NCBI GenBank assembly: GCA_036172665.1
Contig: CM069873.1
Span: forward strand, 41,944,001-42,008,000
Length of the DNA stretch: 64,000 nt
Source of the DNA: Prosopocoilus inquinatus
Lineage: Eukaryota; Arthropoda; Insecta; Coleoptera; Lucanidae
Direction: 5' to 3'
Part shown: piece after piece, positions 1 through 14,550 of the stretch
Numbering within the stretch: the stretch's first letter is position 1
Layout of the letters: the number at the start of each line of letters is the position of its first letter
Position numbers and translations under genes: made by a program
Notes under the pieces: generated by a model
Told to the model about the DNA's origin: nothing
Seen by the model: the letters and a program-made list of their open reading frames with translations, nothing else
The model's database searches: none

Positions 1-3000
1 ATGGACTCCAGTAACTCTGATGTGAGATACGAAGTTCTCGGACGCAGCTGAAGCTAGAAATAATTTTAAACGAAACAACACGCATTAGCGTTGTTCCTGT
101 GCTGTATCTAATCGATCCTTACTTATCTATCATGTTATTTGACGTTTCGATGGACTCCAGTAACTCTGATGTGAGATACGAAGTTTTCGGACGCAGCAAA
201 AGCTGGAAATAGTTTTGAACGAAACAACACGTATTAGCGTTGTTCCTGTGATGTATCTAATCGATCCTTACTTATCTATCATGTTATTTGACGTTTCGAT
301 GGACTCTAGTAACTCTGATGTGAGATACGAAGTTCTCGGACGCAGCTGAAGCTGGAAATAGTTTTAAACGAAACAACACGCATTAGCGTTGTTCCTGTGA
401 TGTATCTAATCGATCCTTACTTATCTACTATGTTACTTGACGTTTCGATGGACTCCAGTAACTCTGATGTGATATACGAAATTTTCGGACGCGGCAGAAG
501 CTGGATATAGTTTTAAACGAAACAACACGCATTAGCTTTGTTCTTGTGATGTATCTGATCGATCCTTACTCATCTATCATGTTATTTGGCGTTTGGATGG
601 ACTCTAGTAACTCTGATATGAGATACGAAGTTTTTGGACGCAGCGGGAGCTGGAAATAGTTTTAAACGAAGCAACACGTATTAGCGTTGTTCCTGTGATG
701 TATCTAATCGATCCTTACTCATCTATCATGTTATTTGACGTTTGGATGGACGCATTAGCGTTGTTCCTGTGATGTATCTAATCGATCCTTACTCATCTAT
801 CATGTCATTTGGCGTTTCGATGGACTCCAGTAACTTTGATGTGAGATACGAAGTTTTTGGACGCAGCGGGAGCTGGAAATAGTTTTAAACGAAGCAACAC
901 GTATTAGCGTTGTTCCTGTGATGTATCTAATCGATCCTTACTCATCTATCATGTTATTTGGCGTTTCGATGGACTCTAGTTACTCTGATGTGAAATACGA
1001 AGTTATCGGGCGCAGCAGAACCTGGAAATAGTTTTAAATGAAACAACACGCACTAGCGTTGTTCCTGTGATGTATCTAATCGATCCTTACTCATCTATCA
1101 TGTGATTTGACGTTTCGATGGACTCTAGTAACTCTGATGTGAGATACGAAGTTTTTGGACGCAGCAGGAGCTGGAAATAGTTTTAAACGAAACAACACGT
1201 ATTAGCGTTGTTCCTGTGATGTATGTAATCGATCCTTACTCATCTATCATGTTACTTGACGTTTGGATGGACTCCGGTAACTCTGATGTGAGATACAAAG
1301 TTTTCGGACGCAGCAGAAGCTGGAAATAGTTTTGAACGAAACAACACGTATTAGCGTTGTTCCTGTGATGTATCTAATCGATCCTTACTTATCTACTATG
1401 TTATTTGGCGTTTTGATGGACTCCAGTAACTTTGATGTGAGATACGAAGTTGTCGGACGCAGCTGAAGCTGGAAATAGTTTTAAACGAAACAACACGCAT
1501 TAGCGTTGTTCCTGTGATGTATCTAATCGATCCTTACTCATCTATCATGTTATTTGACGTTTGGATGGACTCCGGTAACTCTGATGTGGGATACAAAGTT
1601 TTCGGACGCAGCAGAAGCTGGAAATAGTTTTGAACGAAACAACACGTACTAGCGTTGTTCCTGTGATGTATCTAATCGATCCTTACTCATCTATCATGTC
1701 ATTTGGCGTTTCGATGGACTCCAGTAACTTTGATGTGAGATACGAAGTTGTCGGACGCAGTTGAAGCTGGAAATAGTTTTAAACGAAACAACACGCATTA
1801 GCGTTGTTCCTGTGATGTATCTAATCGATCCTTACTTATCTACTATGTTATTTGGCGTTTTGATGGACTCCAGTAACTTTGATGTGAAATACGAAGTTAT
1901 CGGGCGCAGCAGAACCTGGAAATAGTTTTAAATGAAACAACACGCACTAGCGTTGTTCCTGTGATGTATCTAATCGATCCTTACTCATCTATCATGTTAT
2001 TTGAAGTTTCGATGGACTCTAGTAACTCTGATGTGAGATACGAAGTTTTTGGACGCAGCAGGAGCTGGAAATAGTTTTAAACGAAACAACACGTATTAGC
2101 GTTGTTCCTGTGATGTATGTAATCGATCCTTACTCATCTATCATGTTACTTGACGTTTGGATGGACTCCGGTAACTCTGATGTGAGATACAAAGTTTTCG
2201 GACGCAGCAGAAGCTGGAAATACTTTTGAACGAAACAACACGTATTAGCGTTGTTCCTGTGCTGTATCTAATCGATCCTTACTCATCTATCATGTCATTT
2301 GGCGTTTCGATGGACTCCAGTAACTTTGATGTGAGATACGAAGTTCTTGGACGCAGCGGGAGCTGGAAATAGTTTTAAACGAAGCAACACGTATTAGCGT
2401 TGTTCCTGTGATGTATCTAATCGATCCTTACTCATCTATCATGTTATTTGACGTTTGGATGGACTCCGGTAACTCTGATGTGGGATACAAAGTTTTCGGA
2501 CGCAGCAGAAGCTGGAAATAGTTTTGAACGAAACAACACGTACTAGCGTTGTTCCTGTGATGTATCTAATCGATCCTTATTTATCTACTATGTTATTTGG
2601 CGTTTCGATGGACTCCAGTTACTTTGATGTGAGATACGAAGTTGTCGGACGCAGCTGAAGCTGGAAATAGTTTTAAACGAAACAACACGCATTAGCGTTG
2701 TTCCTGTGATGTATCTAATCGATCCTTACTCATCTATCATGTCATTTGGCGTTTCGATGGACTCCAGTAACTTTGATGTGAGATACGAAGTTGTCGGACG
2801 CAGTTGAAGCTGGAAATAGTTTTAAACGAAACAACACGCATTAGCTTTGTTCCTGTGCTGTATCTAATCGATCCTTAATTATCTATCATGTTATTTGACG
2901 TTTCGATGGACTCTAGTAACTCTGATGTGAGATACGAAGTTTTTGGACGCAGCGGGAGCTGGAAATAGTTTTAAACGAAGCAACACGTATTAGCGTTGTT

Positions 3001-4413
3001 CCTGTGATGTATCTAATCGATCCTTACTCATCGATCATGTTATTTGGCATTTCGATGGACTCTAGTTACTCTGATGTGAGATACGAAGTTCTCGGACGCA
3101 GCAGAAGCTGGAAATAGTTTTAAATGAAATAACACGCATTAGCGTTGTTCCTGTGATGTATCTGATCGATCCTTACTCATCTATCATGTTATTTGACGTT
3201 TCGATGGACTCTAGTAACTCTGATGTGAGATACGAAGTTCTTGGACGCAGCGGGAGCTGGAAATAGTTTTAAACGAAGCAACACGTATTAGCGTTGTTCC
3301 TGTGATATATCTAATCGATCCTTACTCATCTATCATGTTATTTGACGTTTGGATGGACTCCAGTAACTCTGATGTGAGATACAAAGTTCTCGGACGCAGC
3401 AGAAGCTGGAAATAGTTTTGAACGAAACAACAAGTATTAGCGTTGTTCCTGTGATGTATCTAATCGATCCTTACTCATCTATCATATTATTTGACGTTTG
3501 GATGGACTCCAGTAACTCTGATGTGAGATACAAATTTCTCGGACGCAGCAGAAGCTGGAAATAGTTTTGAACGAAACAACACGTATTAGCGTTGTTCCTG
3601 TGATGTATCTAATCGATCCTTACTCATCTATCATGTCATTTGGCGTTTCGATGGACTCCAGTAACTTTGATGTGAGATACGAAGTTGTCGGACGCAGTTG
3701 AAGCTGGAAATAGTTTTAAACGAAACAACACGCATTAGCTTTGTTCCTGTGCTGTATCTAATCGATCCTTAATTATCTATCATGTTATTTGACGTTTCGA
3801 TGGACTCTAGTAACTCTGATGTGAGATACGAAGTTTTTGGACGCAGCGGGAGCTGGAAATAGTTTTGAACGAAACAACACGTATTAGCGTTGTTCCTGTG
3901 CTGTATCTAATCGATCCTTACTCATCTATCATGTCATTTGGCGTTTCGATGGACTCCAGTAACTTTGATGTGAGATACGAAGTTCTCGGACGCAGCTGAA
4001 GCTGGAAATAGTTTTAAACGAAACAACACGCATTAGCGTTGTTCCTGTGCTGTATCTAATCGATCCTTACTTATCTATCATGTTATTTGACGTTTCGATG
4101 GACTCTAGTAACTCTGATGTGAGATACGAAGTTCTTGGACGCAGCGGGAGCTGGAAATAGTTTTAAACGAAGCAACACGTATTAGCGTTGTTCCTGTGAT
4201 GTATCTAATCGATCCTTACTCATCTATCATGTTATTTGACGTTTGGATGGACTCCAGTAACTCTGATGTGAGATACAAAGTTCTCGGACGCAGCAGAAGC
4301 TGGAAATAGTTTTGAACGAAACAACAAGTATTAGCGTTGTTCCTGTGATGTATCTAATCGATCCTTACTCATCTATCATATTATTTGACGTTTGGATGGA
4401 CTCCAGTAACTCA
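1..4413. repeat. HOR segment, copy of 17341-22051 lacking two monomers
   Basis: The segment matches 17341 onward at an offset of 17340 up to about 860. From there on the offset is 17638, a change of exactly 298 bp, or two monomers. Shared markers include the 74-bp short monomer (junction at 750/751 and 18090/18091) and the rare CATCGATCATG variant at 3030 and 20668. The match ends near 4413, where this copy has a unique CTCAATAACAG patch. Confidence 0.8.
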
Positions 4414-7400
4414 ATAACAGATACAAAGTTCTCGGACGCAGCAGAAGCTGGAAATAGTTTTGAAGGAAACAACACGTATTAACGTTGTTCCTGTGATGCA
4501 TCTAATCGATCCTTACTTATCTATCATGTTATTTGACGTTTGGATGGACTCCAGTAACTCTGATGTGAGATACAAAGTTTTCGGACGCAGCAGAAGCTGG
4601 AGATAGTTTTAAACGAAACAACACGCATTAGCGTTGTTCCTGTGATGTATCTAATCGATCCTTATTCATCTATCATGTAATTTGGCGTTTCGATGGACTC
4701 CAGTAACTCTGATGTGAGATACAAAGTTTTCGGACGCAGCAGAAGCTGGAAATAGTTTTGAACGAAACAACACGTATTAGCGTTGTTCCTGTGATGTATC
4801 TAATCGATCCTTACTTAGCTACTATGTTATTTGACGTTTCGATGTACTCCAATAACTCTGATGTGAGATACAAAGTTTTCGGACGCAGCAGAAGCTGGAA
4901 ATAGTTTTAAACGAAACAACACGCATTAGCATTGTTCCTGTGATGTATCTAATCGATCCTTACTCATCTATCATGTTATTGGCGTTTCGATGGACTCCAG
5001 TAACTTTGATGTGAGATACGAAGTTCTCGGACGCAGCTGAAGCTGGAAATAGTTTTAAATGAAACAACACGTATTAGCGTTGTTCCTGTGATGTATCTAA
5101 TCGATTCTTACTCATCTATCATGTTATTTGACGTTTGGATGGACTCCAGTAACTCTGATGTGAGATACAAAGTATTCGGACGCAGCAGAAGCTCGAGATA
5201 GTTTTAAACGATACAACACGCATTAGCGTTTTTCCTGTGATGTATCTAATCGATCCTTACTCATCTATCATGTTATTTGGCGTTTCGATGGACTCCAGTA
5301 ACTCTGATGTGAGATACAAAGTTTTCGGACGCAGCAAAAGCTGAAAATAGTTTTAAACGAAACAACACGCATTATCGTTGTTCCTCTGATGTATCTAATC
5401 GATCCTTACTCATCTATCATGTCATTTGGCGATTCGACGGACTCCAGTAACTCTGATGTGAGATACGAAGTTCTCGGACGCAGCTGAAGCTGGAAATAGT
5501 TTTAAACGAAACAACACGCATTAGCGTTTTTCCTGTGATGTATCTAATCGATCCTTACTCATCTATCATGTTATTTGGCGTTTCGATGGACTCTAGTTAC
5601 TCTGATGTGAGATACGAAGTTCTCGGACGCAGCAGAAGCTGGAAATAGTTTTAAATGAAACAACACTCATTAGCGTTGTTCCTGTGATGTACCTAATCGA
5701 TCCCTACTCATCTATCATGTTATTTGGCGTTTCGATGGACTCTAGTTACTCTGATGTGAGATACGAAGTTCTCGGACGCAGCAGAAGCTGGAAATAGTTT
5801 TAAATGAAACAACACTCATTAGCGTTGTTCCTGTGAAGTATCTAATCGATCCTTACTCATCTATCATGTTATTTGACGTTTCGATGGTCTCTAGTAACTC
5901 TGATGTGAGATACGAAGTTTTTGGACGCAGCAGGAGCTGGAAATAGTTTTAAACGAAACAACACGTATTAGCGTTGTTCCTGTGATGTATCTAATCGATC
6001 CTTACTCATCTATCATGTTATTTGACGTTTGGATGGACTCCAGTAACTCTGATGTGAGATACGAAGTTCTCGGACGCAGCTGAAGCTAGTAATAATTTTA
6101 AACGAAACAACACGCATTAGCGTTGTTCCTGTGCTGTATCTAATCGATCCTTACTTATCTATCATGTTATTTGACGTTTCGATGGACTCCAGTAACTCTG
6201 ATGTGAGATACGAAGTTTTCGGACGCAGCAAAAGCTGGAAATAGTTTTGAACGAAACAACACGTATTAGCGTTGTTCCTGTGATGTATCTAATCGATCCT
6301 TACTTATCTATCATGTTATTTGACGTTTCGATGGACTCTAGTAACTCTGATGTGAGATACGAAGTTCTCGGACGCAGCTGAAGCTGGAAATAGTTTTAAA
6401 CGAAACAACACGCATTAGCGTTGTTCCTGTGATGTATCTAATCGATCCTTACTTATCTACTATGTTACTTGACGTTTCGATGGACTCCAGTAACTCTGAT
6501 GTGATATACGAAATTTTCGGACGCGGCAGAAGCTGGAAATAGTTTTAAACGAAACAACACGCATTAGCTTTGTTCTTGTGATGTATCTGATCGATCCTTA
6601 CTCATCTATCATGTTATTTGGCGTTTGGATGGACTCTAGTAACTCTGATATGAGATACGAAGTTTTTGGACGCAGCGGGAGCTGGAAATAGTTTTAAACG
6701 AAGCAACACGTATTAGCGTTGTTCCTGTGATGTATCTAATCGATCCTTACTCATCTATCATGTTATTTGACGTTTGGATGGACGCATTAGCGTTGTTCCT
6801 GTGATGTATCTAATCGATCCTTACTCATCAATCATGTCATTTGGCGTTTCGATGGACTCCAGTAACTTTGATGTGAGATACGAAGTTCTCGGACGCAGCT
6901 GAAGCTGGAAATAGTTTTAAACGAAACAACACGCATTAGCGTTGTTCCTGCGCTGTATCTAATCATTCCTTACTTATCTATCATGTTATTTGACGTTTCG
7001 GTGGACTCTAGTAACTCTGATGTGAGATACGAAGTTTTTGGACGCAGCGGGAGCTGGAAATAGTTTTAAACGAAGCAACACGTATTAGCGTTGTTCCTGT
7101 GATGTATCTAATCGATCCTTACTCATCTATCATGTTATTTGGCGTTTCGATGGACTCTAGTTACTCTGATGTGAAATACGAAGTTATCGGGCGCAGCAGA
7201 ACCTGGAAATAGTTTTAAATGAAACAACACGCACTAGCGTTGTTCCTGTGATGTATCTAATCGATCCTTACTCATCTATCATGTGATTTGACGTTTCGAT
7301 GGACTCTAGTAACTCTGATGTGAGATACGAAGTTCTTGGACGCAGCAGGAGCTGGAAATAGTTTTAAACGAAACAACACGTATTAGCGTTGTTCCTGTGA

Positions 7401-8598
7401 TGTATGTAATCGATCCTTACTCATCTATCATGTTACTTGACGTTTTGATGGACTCCGGTAACTCTGATGTGAGATACAAAGTTTTCGGACGCAGCAGAAG
7501 CTGGAAATAGTTTTGAACGAAACAACACGTATTAGCGTTGTTCCTGTGATGTATCTAATCGATCCTTACTTATCTACTATGTTATTTGGCGTTTTGATGG
7601 ACTCCAGTAACTTTGATGTGAGATACGAAGTTGTCGGACGCAGCTGAAGCTGGAAATAGTTTTAAACGAAACAACACGTATTAACGTTGTTCCTGTGATG
7701 TATCAAATCGATCCTTACTTATCTATCATGTTATTTGACGTTTGGATGGACTCCAGTAACTCTGATGTGAGATACAAAGTTTTCGGACGCAGCAGAAGCT
7801 GGAGATAGTTTTAAACGAAACAACACGCATTAGCGTTGTTCCTGTGATGTATCTAATCGATCCTTATTCATCTATCATGTAATTTGGCGTTTCGATGGAC
7901 TCCAGTAACTCTGATGTGAGATACAAAGTTTTCGGACGCAGCAGAAGCTGGAAATAGTTTTGAACGAAACAACACGTATTAGCGTTGTTCCTGTGATGTA
8001 TCTAATCGATCCTTACTTAGCTACTACGTTATTTGACGTTTCGATGTACTCCAATAACTCTGATGTGAGATACAAAGTTTTCGGACGCAGCAGAAGCTGG
8101 AAATAGTTTTAAACGAAACAACACGCATTAGCATTGTTCCTGTGATGTATCTAATCGATCCTTACTTATCTATCATGTTATTTGACGTTTCGATGGACTC
8201 TAGTAACTCTGATGTGAGATACGAAGTTTTTGGACGCAGCAGGAGCTGGAAATAGTTTTAAACGAAACAACACGTATTAGCGTTGTTCCTGTGATGTATC
8301 TAATCGATCCTTACTCATCTATCATGTTATTTGACGTTTGGATGGACTCCAGTAACTCTGATGTGAGATACGAAGTTCTCGGACGCAGCTGAAGCTCGAG
8401 ATAGTTTTAAACGATACAACACGCATTAGCGTTTTTCCTGTGATGTATCTAATCGATCCTTACTCATCTATCATGTTATTTGGCGTTTCGATGGACTCCA
8501 GTAACTCTGATGTGAGATACAGAGTTTTCGGACGCAGCAGAAGCTGGAAATAGTTTTAAACGAAGCAACACGCATTAGCGTTGTTCCTGTGATGTATC
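4414..8598. repeat. Mosaic satellite segment
   Basis: The 149-bp periodicity is unbroken, but the variants are drawn from several sources. 6032-7678 matches 11388-13034 at an offset of 5356 bp, which is 5952 minus four monomers. About 7679-8160 matches about 4465-4945 (shared TTAACGTTG and CTGGAGATAG variants). This is the pattern expected of repeated unequal crossover or gene conversion. No gene is seen here. Confidence 0.7.
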
Positions 8599-11500
8599 TA
8601 ATCGATCCTTACTCATCTATCATGTTATTTGACGTTTCGAAGGACTCTAGTAACTCTGATGTGAGATACGAAGTTTTTGGATGCAGCAGGAGCTGGAAAC
8701 AGTTTTAAACGAAACAACACGTATTAGCGTTGTTCCTGTGATATATCTAATCGATCCTTATTTATCTATCATGTTATTTGACGTTTCGATGGACTCTAGT
8801 AACTCTGATGTGACATACGAAGTTTTTGGGCGCAGCAGGAGCTGGAAATAGTTTTAAAAGAAGCAACACGTATTAGCGTTGTTCCTGTGATGTATCTAAT
8901 CGATCCTTACTTAGCTACTATGTTATTTGACGTTTCGATGGAATCCAGTAACTCTGATGTGAGATACAAAGTATTCGGACGCAGCAGAAGCTCGAGATAG
9001 TTATAAACGATACAACACGCATTAGCGTTGTTCCTGTGATGTATCTAATCGATCCTTACTCATCTATCATGTTATTTGACGTTTCGATGGACTCTAGTAA
9101 CTCTGATGTGAGATACGAAGTTTTTGGACGCAGCAGGAGCTGGAAATAGTTTTAATCGAAACAACACGCATTAGTGTTGTTCCTGTGCTGTATCTAATCG
9201 ATCCTTACTTATCTATCATGTTATTTGACGTTTCGATGGACTCCAGTAACTCTGATGTGAGATACGAAGTTGTCGGACGCAGCTGAAGCTGGAAATAGTT
9301 TTAAACGAAACAACACGCATTAGCGTTGTTCCTGTAATGTATCTAATCGATCCTTACTCATCTATCATGTCATTTGGCGTTTCGATGGACTCCAGTAACT
9401 TTGATGTGAGATACAAATTTCTCGGACGCAGCTGAAGCTGGAAATAGTTTTAAACGAAACAACACGCATTAGCGTTGTTCCTGTGCTGTATCTAATCGAT
9501 CCTTACTTATCTATCATGTTATTTGACGTTTCGATGGACTCTAGTAACTCTGATGTGAGATACGAATTTCTCGGACGCAGCTGAAGCTGGAAATAGTTTT
9601 AAACGAAACAACACGCATTAGCGTTGTTCCTGTGCTGTATCTAATCGATCCTTACTCATCTATCATGTTACTTGACGTTTGGATGGACTCCGGTAACTCT
9701 GATGTGAGATACAAAGTTTTCGGACGCAGCAAAAGCTGGAAATAGTTTTGAACGAAACAACACGTATTAGCGTTGTTCCTGTGATGTATCTAATCGATCC
9801 TTACTTATCTATCATGTTATTTGACGTTTCGATGGACTCTAGTAACTCTGATGTGAGATACGAAGTTCTCGGACGCAGCTGAAGCTGGAAATAGTTTTAA
9901 ACGAAACAACACGCATTAGCGTTGTTCCTGTGATGTATCTAATCGATCCTTACTCATCTATCATGTTATTTGACGTTTGGATGGACTCCGGTAACTCTGA
10001 TGTGAGATACAAAGTTTTCGGACGCAGCAAAAGCTGGAAATAGTTTTGAACGAAACAACACGTATTAGCGTTGTTCCTGTGATGTATCTAATCAATCCTT
10101 ACTTACCTATCATGTTATTTAGCGTTCCGATGGACTCTGGTAAGTCTGATGTGAGACACGAATTTCTCGGACGCAGCAGAAGCTGGAAATAGTTTTAAAC
10201 GAAGCAACACGTATTAGCGTTGTTCCTGTGATGTATCTAATCGATCCTTACTCATCTATCATGTTATTTGACGTTTGGATGGACGCATTAGCGTTGTTCC
10301 TGTGATGTATCTAATCGATCCTTACTCATCTATCATGTTATTTGACGTTTCGATGGACTCTAGTAACTCTGATGTGAGATACGAAGTTCTCGGACGCAGC
10401 TGAAGCTGGAAATAGTTTTAAACGCATTAGCGTTGTTCCTGTGATGTATCTAATCGATCCTTACTCATCTATCATGTTATTTGACGTTTGGATGGACTCC
10501 GGTAACTCTGATGTGAGATACAAAGTTTTCGGACGCAGCAAAAGCTGGAAATAGTTTTGAACGAAACAACACGTATTAGCGTTGTTCCTGTGATGTATCT
10601 AATCAATCCTTACTTACCTATCATGTTATTTGACGTTTCGATGGACTCTAGTAACTCAGATATGAGATACAAAGTTTTCGGACGCAGCAGAAACTGGAAA
10701 TAGTTTTAAACGAAGCAACACGTATTAGCGTTGTTCCTGTGATGTATCTAATCGATCCTTACTTATCTACTATGTTATTTGGCGTTTCGATGGACTCCAG
10801 TAACTTTGATGTGAGATGATACGAAGTTTTCGGACGCAGCAGAAGCTGGAAATAGTTTTGAACGAAACAACACGTACTAGCGTTGTTCCTGTGATGTATC
10901 TAATCGATCCTTACTCATCTATCATGTCATTTGGCGATTCGATGGACTCTAGTTACTCTGATGTGAGATACGAAGTTCTCGGACGCAGCAGAAGCTGGAA
11001 ATAGTTTTAAATGAAACAACACTCATTAGCGTTGTTCCTGTGATGTACCTAATCGATCCCTACTCATCTATCATGTTATTTGGCGTTTCGATGGACTCTA
11101 GTTACTCTGATGTGAGATACGAAGTTCTCGGACGCAGCAGAAGCTGGAAATAGTTTTAAATGAAACAACACTCATTAGCGTTGTTCCTGTGATGTATCTA
11201 ATCGATCCTTACTCATCTATCATGTTATTTGACGTTTCGATGGTCTCTAGTAACTCTGATGTGAGATACGAAGTTCTCGGACGCAGCTGAAGCTGGAAAT
11301 AGTTTTAAACGAAACAACACGCATTAGCGTTGTTCCTGTGATGTATCTAATCGATCCTTACTCATCTATCATGTTATTTGACGTTTGGATGGACTCCAGT
11401 AACTCTGATGTGAGATACGAAGTTCTCGGACGCAGCTGAAGCTAGAAATAATTTTAAACGAAACAACACGCATTAGCGTTGTTCCTGTGCTGTATCTAAT

Positions 11501-14500
11501 CGATCCTTACTTATCTATCATGTTATTTGACGTTTCGATGGACTCCAGTAACTCTGATGTGAGATAGGAAGTTTTCGGACGCAGCAAAAGCTGGAAATAG
11601 TTTTGAACGAAACAACACGTATTAGCGTTGTTCCTGTGATGTATCTAATCGATCCTTACTTATCTATCATGTTATTTGACGTTTCGATGGACTCTAGTAA
11701 CTCTGATGTGAGATACGAAGTTCTCGGACGCAGCTGAAGCTGGAAATAGTTTTAAACGAAACAACACGCATTAGCGTTGTTCCTGTGATGTATCTAATCG
11801 ATCCTTACTTATCTACTATGTTACTTGACGTTTCGATGGACTCCAGTAACTCTGATGTGATATACGAAATTTTCGGACGCGGCAGAAGCTGGATATAGTT
11901 TTAAACGAAACAACACGCATTAGCTTTGTTCTTGTGATGTATCTGATCGATCCTTACTCATCTATCATGTTATTTGGCGTTTGGATGGACTCTAGTAACT
12001 CTGATATGAGATACGAAGTTTTTGGACGCAGCGGGAGCTGGAAATAGTTTTAAACGAAGCAACACGTATTAGCGTTGTTCCTGTGATGTATCTAATCGAT
12101 CCTTACTCATCTATCATGTTATTTGACGTTTGGATGGACGCATTAGCGTTGTTCCTGTGATGTATCTAATCGATCCTTACTCATCTATCATGTCATTTGG
12201 CGTTTCGATGGACTCCAGTAACTTTGATGTGAGATACGAAGTTCTCGGACGCAGCTGAAGCTGGAAATAGTTTTAAACGAAACAACACGCATTAGCGTTG
12301 TTCCTGTGCTGTATATAATCGATCCTTACTTATCTATCATGTTATTTGACGTTTCGGTGGACTCTAGTAACTCTGATGTGAGATACGAAGTTTTTGGACG
12401 CAGCGGGAGCTGGAAATAGTTTTAAACGAAGCAACACGTATTAGCGTTGTTCCTGTGATGTATCTAATCGATCCTTACTCATCTATCATGTTATTTGGCG
12501 TTTCGATGGACTCTAGTTACTCTGATGTGAAATACGAAGTTATCGGGCGCAGCAGAACCTGGAAATAGTTTTAAATGAAACAACACGCACTAGCGTTGTT
12601 CCTGTGATGTATCTAATCGATCCTTACTCATCTATCATGTGATTTGACGTTTCGATGGACTCTAGTAACTCTGATGTGAGATACGAAGTTTTTGGACGCA
12701 GCAGGAGCTGGAAATAGTTTTAAACGAAACAACACGTATTAGCGTTGTTCCTGTGATGTATGTAATCGATCCTTACTTATCTATCATGTTACTTGACGTT
12801 TGGATGGACTCCGGTAACTCTGATGTGAGATACAAAGTTTTCGGACGCAGCAGAAGCTGGAAATAGTTTTGAACGAAACAACACGTATTAGCGTTGTTCC
12901 TGTGATGTATCTAATCGATCCTTACTTATCTACTATGTTATTTGGCGTTTTGATGGACTCCAGTCACTTTGATGTGAGATACGAAGTTGTCGGACGCAGC
13001 TGAAGCTGGAAATAGTTTTAAACGAAACAACACGCATTAGCGTTGTTCCTGTGATGTATCTAATCGATCCTTACTCATCTATCATGTTATTTGACGTTTG
13101 GATGGACTCCGGTAACTCTGATGTGGGATACAAAGTTTTCGGACGCAGCAGAAGCTGGAAATAGTTTTGAACGAAACAACACGTACTAGCGTTGTTCCTG
13201 TGATGTATCTAATCGATCCTTACTCATCTATCATGTCATTTGGCGTTTCGATGGACTCCAGTAACTTTGATGTGAGATACGAAGTTGTCGGACGCAGTTG
13301 AAGCTGGAAATAGTTTTAAACGAAACAACACGCATTAGCGTTGTTCCTGTGATGTATCTAATCGATCCTTACTTATCTACTATGTTATTTGGCGTTTTGA
13401 TGGACTCCAGTAACTTTGATGTGAAATACGAAGTTATCGGGCGCAGCAGAACCTGGAAATAGTTTTAAATGAAACAACACGCACTAGCGTTGTTCCTGTG
13501 ATGTATCTAATCGATCCTTACTCATCTATCATGTTATTTGACGTTTCGATGGACTCTAGTAACTCTGATGTGAGATACGAAGTTTTTGGACGCAGCAGGA
13601 GCTGGAAATAGTTTTAAACGAAACAACACGTATTAGCGTTGTTCCTGTGATGTATGTAATCGATCCTTACTCATCTATCATGTTACTTGACGTTTGGATG
13701 GACTCCGGTAACTCTGATGTGAGATACAAAGTTTTCGGACGCAGCAGAAGCTGGAAATAGTTTTGAACGAAACAACACGTATTAGCGTTGTTCCTGTGCT
13801 GTATCTAATCGATCCTTACTCATCTATCATGTCATTTGGCGTTTCGATGGACTCCAGTAACTTTGATGTGAGATACGAAGTTCTCGGACGCAGCTGAAGC
13901 TGGAAATAGTTTTAAACGAAACAACACGCATTAGCGTTGTTCCTGTGCTGTATCTAATCGATCCTTACTTATCTATCATGTTATTTGACGTTTCGATGGA
14001 CTCTAGTAACTCTGATGTGAGATACGAAGTTCTTGGACGCAGCGGGAGCTGGAAATAGTTTTAAACGAAGCAACACGTATTAGCGTTGTTCCTGTGATGT
14101 ATCTAATCGATCCTTACTCATCTATCATGTTATTTGACGTTTGGATGGACTCCGGTAACTCTGATGTGGGATACAAAGTTTTCGGACGCAGCAGAAGCTG
14201 GAAATAGTTTTGAACGAAACAACACGTACTAGCGTTGTTCCTGTGATGTATCTAATCGATCCTTATTTATCTACTATGTTATTTGGCGTTTCGATGGACT
14301 CCAGTTACTTTGATGTGAGATACGAAGTTGTCGGACGCAGCTGAAGCTGGAAATAGTTTTAAACGAAACAACACGCATTAGCGTTGTTCCTGTGATGTAT
14401 CTAATCGATCCTTACTCATCTATCATGTTATTTGACGTTTGGATGGACTCTAGTAACTCTGATGCGAGATAAGAAGTTTTTGGACGCAGCAGGAGCTGGA

Positions 14501-14550
14501 AATAGTTTTAAACGAAACAACACGCATTAGCGTTTTTCCTGTGATGTATC
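8599..14550. repeat. 5952-bp higher-order repeat, unit A
   Basis: This segment repeats at 14551 onward with a spacing of 5952 bp. Markers: GGATGCAGCAGG at 8679 and 14631, short-monomer junctions at 10283 and 16235 and at 12138 and 18090, the 10-bp deletion at 10423 and 16375, and the extra GAT triplet near 10816 and 16768. Unit length is about 40 monomers; the 74-bp and 139-bp forms explain why it is not a multiple of 149. Boundaries are approximate (within about 60 bp). Confidence 0.8.

Noticed and set aside
10816..11004. 62-codon + strand open frame in the satellite, repeated identically at 16768-16956
   Set aside because: It exists because of an extra GAT in one monomer, and recurs only because the 5952-bp block is duplicated. 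It has no recognisable domain.
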